Assembly (NCBI RefSeq): GCF_025527015.1
Contig: NZ_JAODIM010000041.1
Coordinates: forward strand, 372,001-436,000
DNA from: Winslowiella arboricola
GTDB taxonomy: Bacteria; Pseudomonadota; Gammaproteobacteria; Enterobacterales; Enterobacteriaceae
Direction of reading: 5' to 3'
Length of the DNA stretch: 64,000 nt
This document shows positions 1-10,255 of this stretch, piece after piece. The notes beneath the pieces are model-generated. The model saw nothing but the letters and a program-made list of their open reading frames with translations. It made no database searches and had not been told where the DNA came from. Position 1 is the first letter of the stretch. Every line of letters starts with the position of its first letter. A program made the position numbers and the translations under genes.

Positions 1-2633
1 TTAACAGCCAGCGCCAGCGCGAAGCTGAACTGGCGCTGGAACGCACCGAGCAACTGGCCGAAAATAGCGGCGACCTGCCGCCGGGCATTACCGAGCAGTT
101 CCGCGTTAACCGCGAGCTTTCCGGCGCGCTGAACCAGCAGGCGCAACGGATGGATTTGATGGCCTCGCAGCAGCGCCAGGCCACCAATCAGACCATTCAG
201 GTACGTCAGGCGCTAAGCACCATCCGCGAACAGTCACAGTGGCTCGGCGCGTCTAATCTGCTGGGTGAAGCGCTGCGCGCGCAGGTTTCACGGCTGCCCG
301 AGATGCCAAAATCCCAGCAGCTGGACAGCGATATGGGTCAGCTGCGGGTGCAGCGTCTGCACTACGAAGATCTGCTTAACCGCCAGTCGCAACTTCGACA
401 GCAGAAGCAGGAAAACGGCGCCGAACTGACCAGCGAGCAGAAGCGGATTCTGGAAGCGCAACTGCGTACCCAGCGTGAACTGCTGGGCTCGCTGATCTCG
501 GGTTCTGACACTCTGATTCTCGAAGTCACCAAACTGAAAGTGGCCAACAGCCAGCTGGAAGACGCGCTGACGGAAATTAAAGAGGCCACCCACCGCTATC
601 TGTTCTGGACCGCCGATGTCAGCCCGATCAACTTGAGTTTCCCGTTCGATCTGGCGCACGACCTGAATCGTCTGCTGTCACTGGATACCCTCGGCCAGCT
701 CGGCGGGGCGTTTGTAATGATGTTTACCAGCCGTGAAACGGTGGTGCCAATATTTGCCGCCCTGCTGCTGGTCGGTATCAGTATCAGTTCACGGCGTCAC
801 TACCATGCGTTTCTTGAGCGGGCCACCAGCCGCGTCGGTAAAGTAACGCAGGATCAGTTCAGCCTGACCGTGCGCACCGTCTTCTGGTCGATTATCGCCG
901 CTCTGCCGCTGCCGGTGCTATGGGCGGCGCTGGGTTATGGCTTACAGCACGCCTGGCCTTATCCGATCGCCGTGGCGATTGGTGATGGCGTTACCGCCAC
1001 CCTGCCCGTGCTGTGGGCGTTTATGATCAGCGCCGCCTTTGCCCGCCCGCAGGGTCTGTTTGTGGTGCATTTCCGCTGGCCGCAACAGCGGGTGGCGCGC
1101 GCGATGCGTTACTACTCGCTGTCGATTGGCTTTATTGTGCCGCTGATTATGTTGCTGATAGCCTTCGATAATCTGGACGATCGCCAGTTCTCTGCCACGC
1201 TTGGTCGCCTGTGCTTTGTGCTGATTTGCGGTGCATTAAGCCTGGTGACCATCAGCCTGAAGCGCGCCGGACTGCCGCTGTATCTCGATAAAGAGGGCAA
1301 CAGCGAAAATATCATCAATAAGATTCTGTGGAATCTGATGATCTGCATCCCGCTGTTCGCCGCACTGGCTTCCTGTGTTGGTTATCTGGCCACCGCGCAG
1401 GCGCTGCTGGCCAGGCTGGAAACCTCAGTGGCAATCTGGTTCCTGCTGCTGATTATCTACCATATTATCCGCCGCTGGATGCTGATTCAGCGCCGTCGCA
1501 TCGCCTTTGACCGCGCCCGTCAGCGTCGTGCCGATATGCTGGCCCATCGCGCCCGTGGCGAAGAAGAGGCGCCGCCGCATAATGCCGATGGCGTCGAGAT
1601 TGATGAGCCGGTGATTGATCTCGATGCGATTAGCGCCCAGTCGCTGCGGCTGGTGCGTTCGATTCTGACGCTTATCGCGCTGATTTCGGTGATTGTGTTG
1701 TGGTCGGAGATCCACTCCGCGTTTGGCTTCCTTGAGAATATTAAACTGTGGGATGCCAGCACCACGGTGCAGGGAGTGGAAAGCATTGAGCCAATCACCC
1801 TTGGCGCAGTGTTAATCGCCATTCTGGTGATTATTATCACCGCCCAGCTGGTGCGTAATATGCCCGCGTTACTGGAGCTGGCGCTGTTGCAGCATCTGAA
1901 CTTAACGCCCGGCACCGGTTATGCGATTACCACCCTGACCAAATATCTGTTGCTGTTAATTGGCGGCATGTCGGTGTTCTCAATGATCGGCCTTGAGTGG
2001 TCGAAATTGCAGTGGCTGGTGGCCGCGCTCGGTTTTGGTTTAGGTTTTGGATTGCAGGAGATCTTCGCCAACTTTATCTCCGGCCTGATTATTCTGTTTG
2101 AGAAACCGATTCGTATCGGCGATACCGTTACCATTCGCGACTTAACCGGCAGCATTACCCGTATCAATACCCGCGCTACCACCATTACCGACTGGGACCG
2201 CAAAGAGATTATCGTGCCGAATAAGGCCTTTATCACCGAGCAGTTTGTTAACTGGTCGCTGTCTGACTCGGTAACGCGCGTGGTGCTGACCATTCCGGCG
2301 CCAGCTTCAGCAAACAGTGAAGAGGTAAGCAATATCCTGCTACAGGCCTCCGAGCGCTGTACTTACGTGCTGGATATGCCGCAGCCGGAAGTGTTCCTCG
2401 TTGATCTGCAACAGGGGATCCAGCTGTTTGAACTGCGTATTCACGCGGCGGAGATGGGTCACCGGATGCCATTGCGTCATGAGCTGCATCAGCTGATTCT
2501 GCACGGTTTCCGTGAGCATGGTATTGAGATGCCGTTCCCGCCTTTCCAGGTGCGTATGGAAACGCTGGGACGCAAAACACCGGCCAGTAATGGTTCTCCG
2601 GCGGCAAGGAACTTTAAGTCAGGGGGATTGTAA
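1..2633 (+). CDS. mscM: Miniconductance mechanosensitive channel MscM, 5' end outside window
   Basis: Large inner-membrane mechanosensitive channel of the MscS superfamily, which releases osmolytes on hypo-osmotic shock. The reading frame is already open from base 3, so the gene starts before the window; 876 residues are visible and roughly the first 230 of a protein of about 1,100 are missing. The visible part begins with a Gln/Leu/Glu-rich coiled-coil periplasmic region, continues through many hydrophobic segments, and ends in an MscS core: a glycine-rich pore helix (GFGLGFGLQEIFANF, about 240 residues from the end) and the beta domain that follows. It converges on mqo over a strong hairpin. 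The in-frame Met at 150 is internal, not the start. Confidence 0.93.
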   Translation, partial: NSQRQREAELALERTEQLAENSGDLPPGITEQFRVNRELSGALNQQAQRMDLMASQQRQATNQTIQVRQALSTIREQSQWLGASNLLGEALRAQVSRLPEMPKSQQLDSDMGQLRVQRLHYEDLLNRQSQLRQQKQENGAELTSEQKRILEAQLRTQRELLGSLISGSDTLILEVTKLKVANSQLEDALTEIKEATHRYLFWTADVSPINLSFPFDLAHDLNRLLSLDTLGQLGGAFVMMFTSRETVVPIFAALLLVGISISSRRHYHAFLERATSRVGKVTQDQFSLTVRTVFWSIIAALPLPVLWAALGYGLQHAWPYPIAVAIGDGVTATLPVLWAFMISAAFARPQGLFVVHFRWPQQRVARAMRYYSLSIGFIVPLIMLLIAFDNLDDRQFSATLGRLCFVLICGALSLVTISLKRAGLPLYLDKEGNSENIINKILWNLMICIPLFAALASCVGYLATAQALLARLETSVAIWFLLLIIYHIIRRWMLIQRRRIAFDRARQRRADMLAHRARGEEEAPPHNADGVEIDEPVIDLDAISAQSLRLVRSILTLIALISVIVLWSEIHSAFGFLENIKLWDASTTVQGVESIEPITLGAVLIAILVIIITAQLVRNMPALLELALLQHLNLTPGTGYAITTLTKYLLLLIGGMSVFSMIGLEWSKLQWLVAALGFGLGFGLQEIFANFISGLIILFEKPIRIGDTVTIRDLTGSITRINTRATTITDWDRKEIIVPNKAFITEQFVNWSLSDSVTRVVLTIPAPASANSEEVSNILLQASERCTYVLDMPQPEVFLVDLQQGIQLFELRIHAAEMGHRMPLRHELHQLILHGFREHGIEMPFPPFQVRMETLGRKTPASNGSPAARNFKSGGL

Positions 2634-2643
2634 CGGCAGAACT

Positions 2644-2672
2644 TCCCGCGCTGCTGTTGCAGCAGCGCGGGA
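2644..2672. terminator. Bidirectional hairpin between mscM and mqo
   Basis: A perfect 12-bp GC-rich inverted repeat (2644-2655 and 2661-2672) with a 5-nt loop fills the 46-bp gap between the convergent genes mscM and mqo. No clear T tract follows on either strand, so intrinsic termination is likely but not certain. Confidence 0.6.
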
Positions 2673-2679
2673 GGACAAC

Positions 2680-4326
2680 TTACAGCGCCATATCGTGCTG
2701 TGGGCTGCTGGTGGTTTTTTCCTGAGTCGGCGCTGCGGCTGCTTTCTCAGTCATCTGGATAACCGGTGGTTTGGTCAGTCCCAGTGTAGCTGCGGTATCA
2801 TCCCAGACCTGCTGTGTCAGACCAACATTGTCATTCAGCTTCTGACCGTAGCTCGGGATAATTTTACGGATTTTGCTCTGCCACTCTGGCGATTTGAACT
2901 CTTCCGGGAACAACTTCTGCATTACGTTAAGCGCAATCGGTGCGGCAGTTGAAGCACCCGGAGATGCGCCCAGCAATGCCGCCACGGTTTTCTGCTGGTC
3001 GGTAACAATTTCGGTACCCAGCTTCAGTACACCGCCTTTATCTGCATCTTTCTTTATAATCTGCACACGCTGACCAGCCTGAATCAGTTTCCAGTCTTCT
3101 TTCTTCGCGTCCGGATAGTACTCTTTCAGCGCAGCGAAGCGGTCATCATCAGATAACATCACCTGACCCACCAGATACTTAACCAGATCAAAGTTATCCA
3201 GACCAACATGGGTCATTGGCATAAAGTTGCTGGTAGTGGTGGTGCTCAGCAGATCAAACAGCGAACCGTTTTTCAGGAATTTGGTGGAGAAAGTCGCGAA
3301 TGGTCCAAACAGCACCACGCGTTTGCCATCCAGATTGCGGGCATCGATATGCGGTACTGACATCGGCGGTGCGCCGACTGAAGCCTGACCATATACTTTC
3401 TGCAAATGACGGCTGGTGATGGCCGGATTTTCGGTCATCAGGAAGGAGCCGCCCACCGGGAAGCCGGCATAGTTATCAGCTTCAGGAATACCGGTTTTCT
3501 GCAGCAGCTTCAGCGCGCCGCCACCTGCACCAATAAAGACATATTTTGCATCAATCGCGCGTTCTTCGCCGCTTTTGCCATCTTTGATGGTGACATGCCA
3601 GGAGTTATCGCTATTGCGTTTAAAGTCGGTAACTTCTGAAGAGGTCTGCAGGGTGAAGTTGCTGTTCTTCTTCAGGCTGCCAATCAGCTGACGGGTAATT
3701 TCACCGTAGTTGACGTCAGTACCTACCGGCGTCCAGGTTGCCGCCACTTTCTGCTGTGGATCACGGCCTTCCATTACCAGTGGCGCCCACTGCTGGATTT
3801 GCTGGTGATCGGTAGAGAATTTCATCCCCTGGAACAGCGCGGTTTTCTGCAGCGCTTCGTAACGCTTAGTCAGATAATCGACGTTTTTATCGCCCCAGAC
3901 AAAACTCATATGCGGCGTTGAGTTAATAAAGGAGTGCGGGTTGTTCATCACGCCGTTTTTAACCTGCGCGGTCCAGAACTGACGGGAAATCATAAAGGCT
4001 TCGTTGATCTCCAGCGCTTTGCTGACATCAATGCTGCCGTCCGGACGCTCGGGAGTGTAGTTGAGTTCCATATTGGCGGAGTGACCGGTGCCGGCATTGT
4101 TCCAGCCATTGGAGGACTCAAGCGCCACGCCGTCGAGCTTCTCGACCATCACTTGTTTCCAGCCCGGTTGCAGTTCTTCTAACCAGGTTCCCAGCGAGGC
4201 ACTCATGATGCCGCCGCCAACTAACAGTACGTCGGTTTTCTGTGGTGTGGTTTCAGCGTGTGTTGCTGAACAAATCAGCAGTGCTGATAAGGTAAGCCCA
4301 GGGAGGATTTTTGTTGCTTTATTCAT
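2680..4326 (-). CDS. mqo: Malate:quinone oxidoreductase
   Basis: FAD-dependent membrane-associated enzyme that oxidises malate to oxaloacetate and passes electrons to quinone, a TCA-cycle alternative to NAD malate dehydrogenase. The 548-residue product matches E. coli Mqo over its length, including the FAD dinucleotide-binding motif [11 protein letters not shown] near residue 35, the blocks [13 protein letters not shown] and [11 protein letters not shown], and the family C-terminal tail ending in an Ala-Leu pair. Like E. coli Mqo it starts with a signal-like hydrophobic segment (residues 1-25). In E. coli mqo lies elsewhere on the chromosome; here it is inserted between mscM and epmA. The promoter probably lies in the AT-rich stretch just upstream (4327-4480). 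Confidence 0.95.
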   Translation of the reverse strand: MNKATKILPGLTLSALLICSATHAETTPQKTDVLLVGGGIMSASLGTWLEELQPGWKQVMVEKLDGVALESSNGWNNAGTGHSANMELNYTPERPDGSIDVSKALEINEAFMISRQFWTAQVKNGVMNNPHSFINSTPHMSFVWGDKNVDYLTKRYEALQKTALFQGMKFSTDHQQIQQWAPLVMEGRDPQQKVAATWTPVGTDVNYGEITRQLIGSLKKNSNFTLQTSSEVTDFKRNSDNSWHVTIKDGKSGEERAIDAKYVFIGAGGGALKLLQKTGIPEADNYAGFPVGGSFLMTENPAITSRHLQKVYGQASVGAPPMSVPHIDARNLDGKRVVLFGPFATFSTKFLKNGSLFDLLSTTTTSNFMPMTHVGLDNFDLVKYLVGQVMLSDDDRFAALKEYYPDAKKEDWKLIQAGQRVQIIKKDADKGGVLKLGTEIVTDQQKTVAALLGASPGASTAAPIALNVMQKLFPEEFKSPEWQSKIRKIIPSYGQKLNDNVGLTQQVWDDTAATLGLTKPPVIQMTEKAAAAPTQEKTTSSPQHDMAL

Positions 4327-4485
4327 TTTAAATCTGCACTTTGTTGCTTGATGATAATTAAAAAGTGAGCAAAGTTTAAAATATTGTTACCAGCAGGTTG
4401 GAAGATTTTTAGTTTTTTAATTAATGATAATGTTTTTTGTTTTTGTTAATTACAAAAGATGGCGGTGCAAACCATCATATCAGCA

Positions 4486-4576
4486 CGGGCGGCGAGAACG
4501 CCGCCCCTACGACGGAATATCTGAAACCGCTGCAGGGGCGCCGTTTCGGCGCCCGGCGGTGAAAACGCCGCCCTTA
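4486..4576. repeat. REP-like palindromes, pair (group A)
   Basis: Two GC-rich imperfect palindromes. 4486-4510 is a copy of the recurring element with core GGGCGGCGAGAACGCCGCCC followed by CTAC. 4534-4576 is a variant with two fused hairpins. They lie between the mqo promoter region and the end of epmA. The same element recurs at 9.1, 11.9, 23.7, 24.8, 36.7, 39.5 and 46.3 kb. Confidence 0.85.
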
Positions 4577-4579
4577 TGA

Positions 4580-5557
4580 TTAGCAACGATCGACCGAAAA
4601 CGCCAGCACATCACTTAAACGCTCAGCTTTTAACGCCAGCATCACCAGACGATCCACACCCAACGCCACGCCTGAACAGTCCGGCATGCCATGCGCCAGC
4701 GCATCCAGCAGATTGGTGTCGATCGGCTGCTGCGGTAAACCGCGCGCCGCGCGCCGACGATTATCCTGCTCAAAACGCTGACGCTGTTCACGACTGTCAG
4801 TCAGTTCACGGAAACCGTTCGCCAGCTCAATGCCTTTATAGTAGACCTCAAAGCGTTCCGCAACCCGATGATCCTCGGTGCTGATCTCCGCCAGCGCAGC
4901 CTGGCTGGCCGGGAAGTGATAAACAAACGCCGGTTTATCCTGACCAATCTTCGGCTCCACGCCCAGCATAAACAGCAGTTGCAGAAGCGTATCGCGATCC
5001 TCTTCGGCGTTTGCCAGATCGCCGACGCCCAGCTTAGCCGCCACTTCCCGCAGCTGGGTTTTATCCGCCGATAACGGATCCACTTCCAGGTGACGAATAA
5101 ATGCCTGCTGGTATGAGAGGGTTTCCGCACTATCGCACTCCAGCACCTGCTGCATCAGATCGTCAACTTCATTCATCAGACGGTACATATCGTAGTGCGG
5201 GCGATACCACTCCAGCATAGTGAATTCCGGATTATGATGACGCCCCGCCTCTTCATTACGAAAGCTGCGGCACAGCTGATAAATCGGGCCACTGCCCGCC
5301 GCCAGCAGGCGTTTCATATGGTATTCCGGGCTGGTCATCAGATAAAGATCCAGCCCGGCAGCGGCGCCCGGTCCGACAAAACGCGTCTGAAACGGGAACA
5401 GGTGAATATCCGTCACCGTTGCCTGACTCATCGCCGGAGTTTCAACCTCCAGCACGCCACGATCGGCAAAGAAACGTCGTATTTCAGCCATAATTGCTGC
5501 ACGTTTCAACAAATTGGCAATAGATGCGCTCGGCTGCCAGCTTGCCGTATCGCTCAT
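4580..5557 (-). CDS. epmA: EF-P--(R)-beta-lysine ligase EpmA (GenX/PoxA/YjeA)
   Basis: Paralogue of the class II lysyl-tRNA synthetase catalytic domain that ligates (R)-beta-lysine to the conserved lysine of elongation factor P. The 325-residue length equals that of E. coli EpmA, and there is no N-terminal anticodon-binding domain. Class II features are visible: RFVGPG and [16 protein letters not shown] early, motif 2 (CRSFRNEE...[11 protein letters not shown], about residues 95-118) and the C-terminal motif 3 ([14 protein letters not shown]). Its substrate efp and partner epmB lie 5-6 kb away in the same window. It is divergent from frdABCD, as in E. coli. The start is the ATG at 5557, with the SD-like sequence GAGGAG upstream. 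Confidence 0.95.
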   Translation of the reverse strand: MSDTASWQPSASIANLLKRAAIMAEIRRFFADRGVLEVETPAMSQATVTDIHLFPFQTRFVGPGAAAGLDLYLMTSPEYHMKRLLAAGSGPIYQLCRSFRNEEAGRHHNPEFTMLEWYRPHYDMYRLMNEVDDLMQQVLECDSAETLSYQQAFIRHLEVDPLSADKTQLREVAAKLGVGDLANAEEDRDTLLQLLFMLGVEPKIGQDKPAFVYHFPASQAALAEISTEDHRVAERFEVYYKGIELANGFRELTDSREQRQRFEQDNRRRAARGLPQQPIDTNLLDALAHGMPDCSGVALGVDRLVMLALKAERLSDVLAFSVDRC

Positions 5558-5654
5558 GGGGTTTACTCCTCAGTCAAACAGGGGGATGAAGTCTACCCGT
5601 ATCGTGGTAAACAGACAAACTTCTGTGCATTTTCCCGCCTAAATAGCCGAACAC

Positions 5655-5687
5655 ATCAAATCTCCCCTCTTTTTACCGGCTTATACT
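5655..5687 (+). promoter_or_regulatory. Putative frdA promoter with FNR half-site
   Basis: In the 237-bp gap between divergent epmA and frdA a good -10 hexamer TATACT lies at 5682-5687. An FNR half-site ATCAA lies at 5655-5659; the centre of a full 14-bp site containing it would fall about 41.5 bp upstream of the expected start point, the usual class II FNR position. The other half-site is very poor. Fumarate reductase is FNR-activated in E. coli, so anaerobic induction is expected. Confidence 0.4.
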
Positions 5688-5794
5688 GCCCGCGTCGTAA
5701 GAAGAGTTTCCACGCTTTAACCAGCTAATTTACCGTGAAAAGAGCCTTTTACGGTGGATATTTCCGATTACATCGACCTGAACAGGGAGGAACC

Positions 5795-7585
5795 GTGCAA
5801 ACCTTTAATGCCGATTTGGTGATAGTGGGCGCCGGTGGCGCCGGGCTACGTGCAGCGATTGCCGCAGCTGAAGCTAATCCACAGTTGACCATTGCACTGG
5901 TATCAAAAGTGTATCCGATGCGCAGCCATACCGTGGCTGCTGAAGGTGGCTCCGCCGCCGTCACGCAACAACAAGACAGTTTCGATTCCCATTTCCACGA
6001 CACCGTTGCCGGTGGCGACTGGCTGTGTGAGCAGGATGTGGTCGACTACTTCGTCAACCACTGTCCGCGTGAAATGATCCAGATGGAGCTGTGGGGTTGC
6101 CCGTGGAGCCGCAAAGCCGATGGCTCCGTCAATGTGCGTCGCTTTGGGGGCATGAAGATCGAACGCACCTGGTTCGCCGCCGACAAAACCGGCTTCCACA
6201 TGCTGCACACCCTGTTTCAGACCTCACTAAAGTACCCGCAAATCAGACGCTTCGATGAGCATTTTGTCCTCGACCTGCTGGTCGATGATGGCCAGGCGCG
6301 CGGAATAGTGGCGATGAATATGATGGAAGGCAGCCTGGTGCAGATCCGCGCTGGCGCCGTAGTGCTGGCCACCGGCGGCGCCGGCCGCGTCTACCGCTAT
6401 AACACCAATGGCAGCATTGTTACCGGCGACGGTATGGGCATGGCGTTTCGTCATGGCGTGCCGCTGCGCGATATGGAGTTTGTGCAGTATCACCCTACCG
6501 GCCTGCCGGGTTCCGGCATCCTGATGACTGAAGGTTGTCGTGGCGAAGGCGGCATCCTGGTCAATAAAGATGGCTACCGTTATCTGCAGGATTACGGTAT
6601 GGGGCCGGAAACGCCGCTGGGTGAACCCCGCAATAAATATATGGAGCTGGGGCCACGCGACAAAGTGTCGCAGGCTTTCTGGCATGAGTGGCGCGCCGGA
6701 CGCACCGTCGCCACGCCGCGTGGCGATGTGGTGTATCTCGACTTACGCCATCTTGGCGCGAAAAAGCTGCATGAGCGGCTGCCGTTTATCTGTGAGCTAA
6801 GCAAAGCCTATGTCGGCGTCGATCCGGTTAGTGCGCCGATCCCGGTACGCCCGACCGCGCATTACACCATGGGCGGCATCGAAACCAATCAGCAGTGTGA
6901 AACTCGCATTCAGGGGCTGTTTGCCGTGGGCGAATGTTCGTCAGTCGGCCTGCATGGCGCTAATCGTCTGGGTTCCAACTCGCTGGCGGAGCTGGTGGTG
7001 TTTGGCCGCCTCGCCGGTGAGCAGGCCGCCCGGCGTGCGCAAAGCAGCGGAGCGGCTAACGGCGTGCTGCTGGATGCGCAGGCCAGTGATATTCAGCAAC
7101 GCTTATACGGGCTGGTCAATCAGCAGGGCAGCGAAAACTGGTCAACGCTGCGTGATGAGATGGGTATGGCGATGGAAGAGGGTTGCGGCATTTATCGCAC
7201 ACCGGAACTGATGCAGAAAACCGTCGATAAGCTGGCCGAACTGAAACAACGCTTCCGGCGGGTGCGTATCAGCGACAGCTCCAGCGTATTTAATACCGAG
7301 CTGCTGTACAGCATTGAACTGGCGCACGGGCTGGAGGTGGCGGAGTGTATGGCGCATTCCGCTATCAATCGTAAAGAGTCACGCGGCGCGCATCAGCGTC
7401 TCGATGAAGGCTGTACCGAACGTGACGACAATAACTTCCTCAAGCATAGCCTGACCTTTTACAACCCTGACGGCGCGCCGCGTATGGCGTATGACGCGGT
7501 GAATATCACCCGCTTACCGCCAGCGAAGCGAATGTATGGCGGGGAAGCCGATGCGGCAGATAAAAAGGAGCAGAACCATGTCTGA
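5795..7585 (+). CDS. frdA: Fumarate reductase flavoprotein subunit FrdA
   Basis: Catalytic subunit that reduces fumarate to succinate in anaerobic respiration, with covalently bound FAD. The GTG at 5795 is chosen: it is preceded by AGGGAGG at 5784-5790 and gives an N-terminus ([16 protein letters not shown]) that lines up with E. coli FrdA. The longer reading frame from an ATG at 5735 adds 20 residues without similarity. The FAD-linking His context SHTVAAEGG is near residue 45, and the active-site blocks [18 protein letters not shown] and [10 protein letters not shown] are present. The product is 596 residues and ends with the usual GGEADAADK tail. First gene of frdABCD; it overlaps frdB by 8 bp. 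Confidence 0.97.
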   Translation: MQTFNADLVIVGAGGAGLRAAIAAAEANPQLTIALVSKVYPMRSHTVAAEGGSAAVTQQQDSFDSHFHDTVAGGDWLCEQDVVDYFVNHCPREMIQMELWGCPWSRKADGSVNVRRFGGMKIERTWFAADKTGFHMLHTLFQTSLKYPQIRRFDEHFVLDLLVDDGQARGIVAMNMMEGSLVQIRAGAVVLATGGAGRVYRYNTNGSIVTGDGMGMAFRHGVPLRDMEFVQYHPTGLPGSGILMTEGCRGEGGILVNKDGYRYLQDYGMGPETPLGEPRNKYMELGPRDKVSQAFWHEWRAGRTVATPRGDVVYLDLRHLGAKKLHERLPFICELSKAYVGVDPVSAPIPVRPTAHYTMGGIETNQQCETRIQGLFAVGECSSVGLHGANRLGSNSLAELVVFGRLAGEQAARRAQSSGAANGVLLDAQASDIQQRLYGLVNQQGSENWSTLRDEMGMAMEEGCGIYRTPELMQKTVDKLAELKQRFRRVRISDSSSVFNTELLYSIELAHGLEVAECMAHSAINRKESRGAHQRLDEGCTERDDNNFLKHSLTFYNPDGAPRMAYDAVNITRLPPAKRMYGGEADAADKKEQNHV

Positions 7586-8312
7586 GATAAAAACCCTGCC
7601 AGTGACCATCCAGCGCTATAACCCGGAACAGGATCGGGTGCCGCGTCACGAGATCTATCAGGTGCCTTACGATGAGCAGACCTCACTGCTGGATGCGCTG
7701 GGCTATATCAAAGATAACCTCGCGTATGACCTCTCCTGGCGCTGGTCCTGCCGGATGGCGATTTGCGGCTCCTGCGGCATGATGGTCGATCGCGTGCCTA
7801 AGCTGGCCTGCAAAACCTTTCTGCGTGATTACCCGCACGGCATCAGAGTGGAGCCGCTGGCTAACTTTCCGGTCGAGCGCGATCTGGTGGTCGATATGAC
7901 CCATTTTATCGAAAGCCTTGAAGCAATTAAGCCGTGGATTATTGGCAACGACCGCACGCCCGATCAGGGAGCGCATCAGCAGACACCGGCGCAGATGGCG
8001 AAATACCATCAGTTTTCCGGCTGTATCAACTGCGGTCTCTGTTATGCCGCCTGCCCGCAGTTCGGACTCAATCCGGAGTTTATCGGCCCGGCGGCGATTA
8101 CGCTGGCGCACCGCTATAACCTCGACAGCCGCGATAAAGGTAAGGCGCAGCGCATGCCGCAGCTGAATGGCGAAAATGGCGTCTGGCGCTGCACCTTTGT
8201 CGGCTTCTGTTCGGAAGTCTGTCCGAAGCATGTCGATCCCGCCGCCGCCATTCAACAGGGCAAAGTCGAGAGCAGCAAAGACTTTATGATCGCCATGCTG
8301 AGGCCACAATAA
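7578..8312 (+). CDS. frdB: Fumarate reductase iron-sulfur subunit FrdB
   Basis: Electron-transfer subunit between membrane quinol and FrdA. It is 244 residues. The plant-ferredoxin-type 2Fe-2S cluster cysteines are in [13 protein letters not shown] plus a later Cys (about residues 57-77), and the C-terminal cysteine groups [12 protein letters not shown] and [17 protein letters not shown] carry the 4Fe-4S and 3Fe-4S clusters. The ATG at 7578, with AAAAGGAG upstream, overlaps the end of frdA and matches the E. coli N-terminus. An upstream in-frame ATG at 7536 lies inside frdA and is not used here. Confidence 0.97.
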   Translation: MSEIKTLPVTIQRYNPEQDRVPRHEIYQVPYDEQTSLLDALGYIKDNLAYDLSWRWSCRMAICGSCGMMVDRVPKLACKTFLRDYPHGIRVEPLANFPVERDLVVDMTHFIESLEAIKPWIIGNDRTPDQGAHQQTPAQMAKYHQFSGCINCGLCYAACPQFGLNPEFIGPAAITLAHRYNLDSRDKGKAQRMPQLNGENGVWRCTFVGFCSEVCPKHVDPAAAIQQGKVESSKDFMIAMLRPQ

Positions 8313-8322
8313 GGAGAATCCG

Positions 8323-8718
8323 ATGCTCACTAAACGTAAACCCTGGGTCCACAGCATGCCGCGCAACTGGTGGCAACAGCTGGGATTTTATCGTTTCTAT
8401 ATGCTGCGCGAAGGCACCGCCATCCCGGCACTGTGGTTCAGTATTGAACTGATTTTCGGTCTGTTTGCGCTGAAAAACGGCGCCGAAAGCTGGGCCACTT
8501 TTGTCGGTTTTCTGCAACATCCGCTGGTGTTACTGCTGAATATTGTCGCGCTGCTGGCCGCGTTGCTGCACAGCAAAACCTGGTTCGATCTGGCGCCGAA
8601 AGCGGCGATTATCGTGATTAAAGGGGAAAAAATGGGACCTGCGCCGGTGGTGATCGCGCTCTGGCTGGTGATGTTGCTGTTTACGCTGGCGATTATCGCC
8701 ATCGCGCTGTTTGCATAA
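8323..8718 (+). CDS. frdC: Fumarate reductase membrane anchor subunit FrdC
   Basis: Integral membrane subunit that, with FrdD, anchors FrdAB and forms the menaquinol site. It has 131 residues, like E. coli FrdC, and three hydrophobic helices. Conserved blocks include [12 protein letters not shown] near residue 25, [16 protein letters not shown], and [15 protein letters not shown] with KGEKMGP. It starts 10 bp after frdB with the SD AAGGAG and sits 10 bp before frdD in one operon. Confidence 0.96.
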   Translation: MLTKRKPWVHSMPRNWWQQLGFYRFYMLREGTAIPALWFSIELIFGLFALKNGAESWATFVGFLQHPLVLLLNIVALLAALLHSKTWFDLAPKAAIIVIKGEKMGPAPVVIALWLVMLLFTLAIIAIALFA

Positions 8719-8728
8719 GGAGATAACC

Positions 8729-9085
8729 ATGGAATCGCAACCTCGTCGTTCTGATGAACCGATTTTCTGGGGGCTGTTTGGCGCTGGCGGCATGTGGGCG
8801 GCTATTGCCACCCCGGCGTTGCTGCTGATCATTGGCGTGCTGCTGCCGCTGGGCGCTTATCCCGACGGCGCGCTCGACTACCCGCGTCTGCTGGCGTTTG
8901 CGCAGTCGTGGTTTGGCCGCCTGTTTATGCTGCTGATGATTGTCCTGCCGATATGGTGCGCCCTGCACCGTCTGCATCACTGCATGCATGATTTGCAGAT
9001 TCATCTGCCTGCCGGAAAATGGCTGTTTTATGGGCTGGCGACCATTCTTAGCGTGGTGACGGTGATTGGTATAGTGACGCTTTAG
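8729..9085 (+). CDS. frdD: Fumarate reductase membrane anchor subunit FrdD
   Basis: Second membrane anchor of fumarate reductase. It has 118 residues and three transmembrane segments; the block [17 protein letters not shown] and the helix-two region [14 protein letters not shown]...PAGKW match E. coli FrdD. The ATG at 8729 follows AAGGAGA directly after the frdC stop; an earlier ATG at 8711 overlaps frdC and would add six unsupported residues. Last gene of the operon, followed by a REP-like cluster. Confidence 0.95.
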   Translation: MESQPRRSDEPIFWGLFGAGGMWAAIATPALLLIIGVLLPLGAYPDGALDYPRLLAFAQSWFGRLFMLLMIVLPIWCALHRLHHCMHDLQIHLPAGKWLFYGLATILSVVTVIGIVTL

Positions 9086-9090
9086 CTCTG

Positions 9091-9200
9091 CGGGCGGCGA
9101 GAACGCCTTGCGGTCGGTGCAAATCATCAACACGGGCGGCGAGAACGCCGCCCCTACAAAAACCACCGTTTCCTGTAGGGGCGGCGTTCTCGCCGCCCGC
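9091..9200. repeat. REP-like cluster with perfect 26-bp inverted pair (group B)
   Basis: Three copies of the GC-rich palindrome lie between frdD and blc. The first (9091-9107) is truncated. The other two, starting at 9133 and ending at 9199, are in opposite orientation and form a perfect 26-bp inverted repeat separated by about 15 bp, a BIME-like arrangement that could fold into a long hairpin behind the frd operon. Confidence 0.85.
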
Positions 9201-9250
9201 AATGCAATCATCATCTATACTCAAGCTATTCATCTGTAAAGGAATAGCTT

Positions 9251-9775
9251 ATGCAACTGTGGAAAACACTGGTAGCCGTTACCGGCGCCCTGCTCTCTGT
9301 CGCCTGTAGCACCACCCCGCCGAAAAATGTCTCCGTGGTTGAAGGCTTCGATGCTGAACGTTATCTCGGACGCTGGTACGAGATCGCCCGTCTCGACCAT
9401 CCCTTTGAACGCGGGCTGGAACAGGTCACCGCCACTTACAGCAAGCGTGAGGATGGGGGTCTGAAGGTGGTGAATCGCGGCTTTAACCTTAAGAAACAGC
9501 AATGGAAAGAGAGCGTCGGCAAAGCGTACTTTACCGGCGAACCGCAGCGGGCGGCGCTGAAAGTGTCATTCTTTGGCCCGTTCTATGGCGGCTACAATGT
9601 GATTGCGCTGGATGACAACTATCAGCATGCGCTGGTCTGTGGCCCGAATCGTGATTATCTGTGGATTTTGTCGCGCACACCGCAGCTGGACAGCACGGTT
9701 AAACAGCAGCTGGTCGAGAAAGCGCGCCAGGCGGATTTCCCGGTCGAGAAGTTAATCTGGGTTGAGCAGCGCTAA
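9251..9775 (+). CDS. blc: Outer-membrane lipocalin Blc
   Basis: Bacterial lipocalin lipoprotein, an eight-stranded barrel that binds lysophospholipids or fatty acids. The 174-residue product has a lipoprotein signal with lipobox LSVAC (Cys 19) and the lipocalin motif GRWYEIARLDHPFERG near residue 40. The later conserved elements YNVIALDDNYQHALVCGPNRDYLWILSR are present. The SD AAGGAA precedes the ATG. In E. coli blc lies between ampC and sugE; here both neighbours are absent and blc sits directly between frdD and the entericidin genes. Confidence 0.94.
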   Translation: MQLWKTLVAVTGALLSVACSTTPPKNVSVVEGFDAERYLGRWYEIARLDHPFERGLEQVTATYSKREDGGLKVVNRGFNLKKQQWKESVGKAYFTGEPQRAALKVSFFGPFYGGYNVIALDDNYQHALVCGPNRDYLWILSRTPQLDSTVKQQLVEKARQADFPVEKLIWVEQR

Positions 9776-9820
9776 GAGAGGGAATAACCAGTACGGCAGA
9801 CGCCGTACCGGTACAACGGA

Positions 9821-9955
9821 TTAGTTTGTGCTTTTTTGAATTGCCTGACCACCGGCTTCAACATCCTCGCCAACGCCACGCGTGGTGTTACAGGCAGAAA
9901 GCAGGCTGGACAGGATTAGCACGGAAAAAATTGCAGCAATACTCTTCTTTAACAT
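9821..9955 (-). CDS. ecnB: Entericidin B lipoprotein
   Basis: Small 44-residue lipoprotein, the toxin-like member of the entericidin pair. It has a hydrophobic signal ending in LLSAC (lipidation Cys 22), then the family motif [14 protein letters not shown] near-identical to E. coli EcnB. An SD, AAAAGGAAA, lies just upstream of the ATG. It follows ecnA on the same strand with a separate leader of about 110 bp. Confidence 0.92.
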   Translation of the reverse strand: MLKKSIAAIFSVLILSSLLSACNTTRGVGEDVEAGGQAIQKSTN

Positions 9956-9991
9956 AACAATTTCCTTTTAAGTAGAAGTCTAAGTACAGCA

Positions 9992-10003
9992 CGATAAGCA
10001 TAG
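9992..10003 (-). promoter_or_regulatory. Sigma-S-type -10 element upstream of ecnB
   Basis: On the minus strand the sequence CTATGCTTATCG, about 37 bp before the ecnB start, fits the extended -10 favoured by sigma S (CTAYRCTT). E. coli ecnB is known to be RpoS-dependent. Assigned from motif and context only. Confidence 0.5.
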
Positions 10004-10066
10004 GCGCTGAATCGCGACTTTGCCTGCTACATGCGGTTAAAAGGAAATTTTTCAGAACAGAGGAAA

Positions 10067-10198
10067 TTATTTTCCTGCGCGGGAGATGGCGCCGCCAAGG
10101 TGTTCCACATCGCGGCCAAAGCCATGGAACGTATTGCAGGCGCTAAGCGCGGTAGTCATCAACAACGCGATGGCGATCAATTTAGCGCACTTAATCAT
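10067..10198 (-). CDS. ecnA: Entericidin A lipoprotein
   Basis: A 43-residue lipoprotein with signal peptide and lipobox LSAC (Cys 21), followed by NTFHGFGRDVEHLGGAISRAGK, the pattern of E. coli EcnA, the antidote-like partner of EcnB. It lies between efp and ecnB, all on the minus strand, as in E. coli. Confidence 0.9.
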   Translation of the reverse strand: MIKCAKLIAIALLMTTALSACNTFHGFGRDVEHLGGAISRAGK

Positions 10199-10255
10199 CG
10201 TCCGGTTCTCACATTGAAAAAGAGAGGCGTACCGATAGTACGCCCTTCAGCAATC

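Noticed and set aside
150..2633. mscM starting at the Met at 150
   Set aside because: The frame is open back to base 3 with MscM-like coiled-coil sequence, so the Met is internal.
5735..5794. frdA starting at the ATG at 5735
   Set aside because: The extra 20 residues have no counterpart in FrdA, whereas the GTG at 5795 has a strong SD and the right N-terminus.
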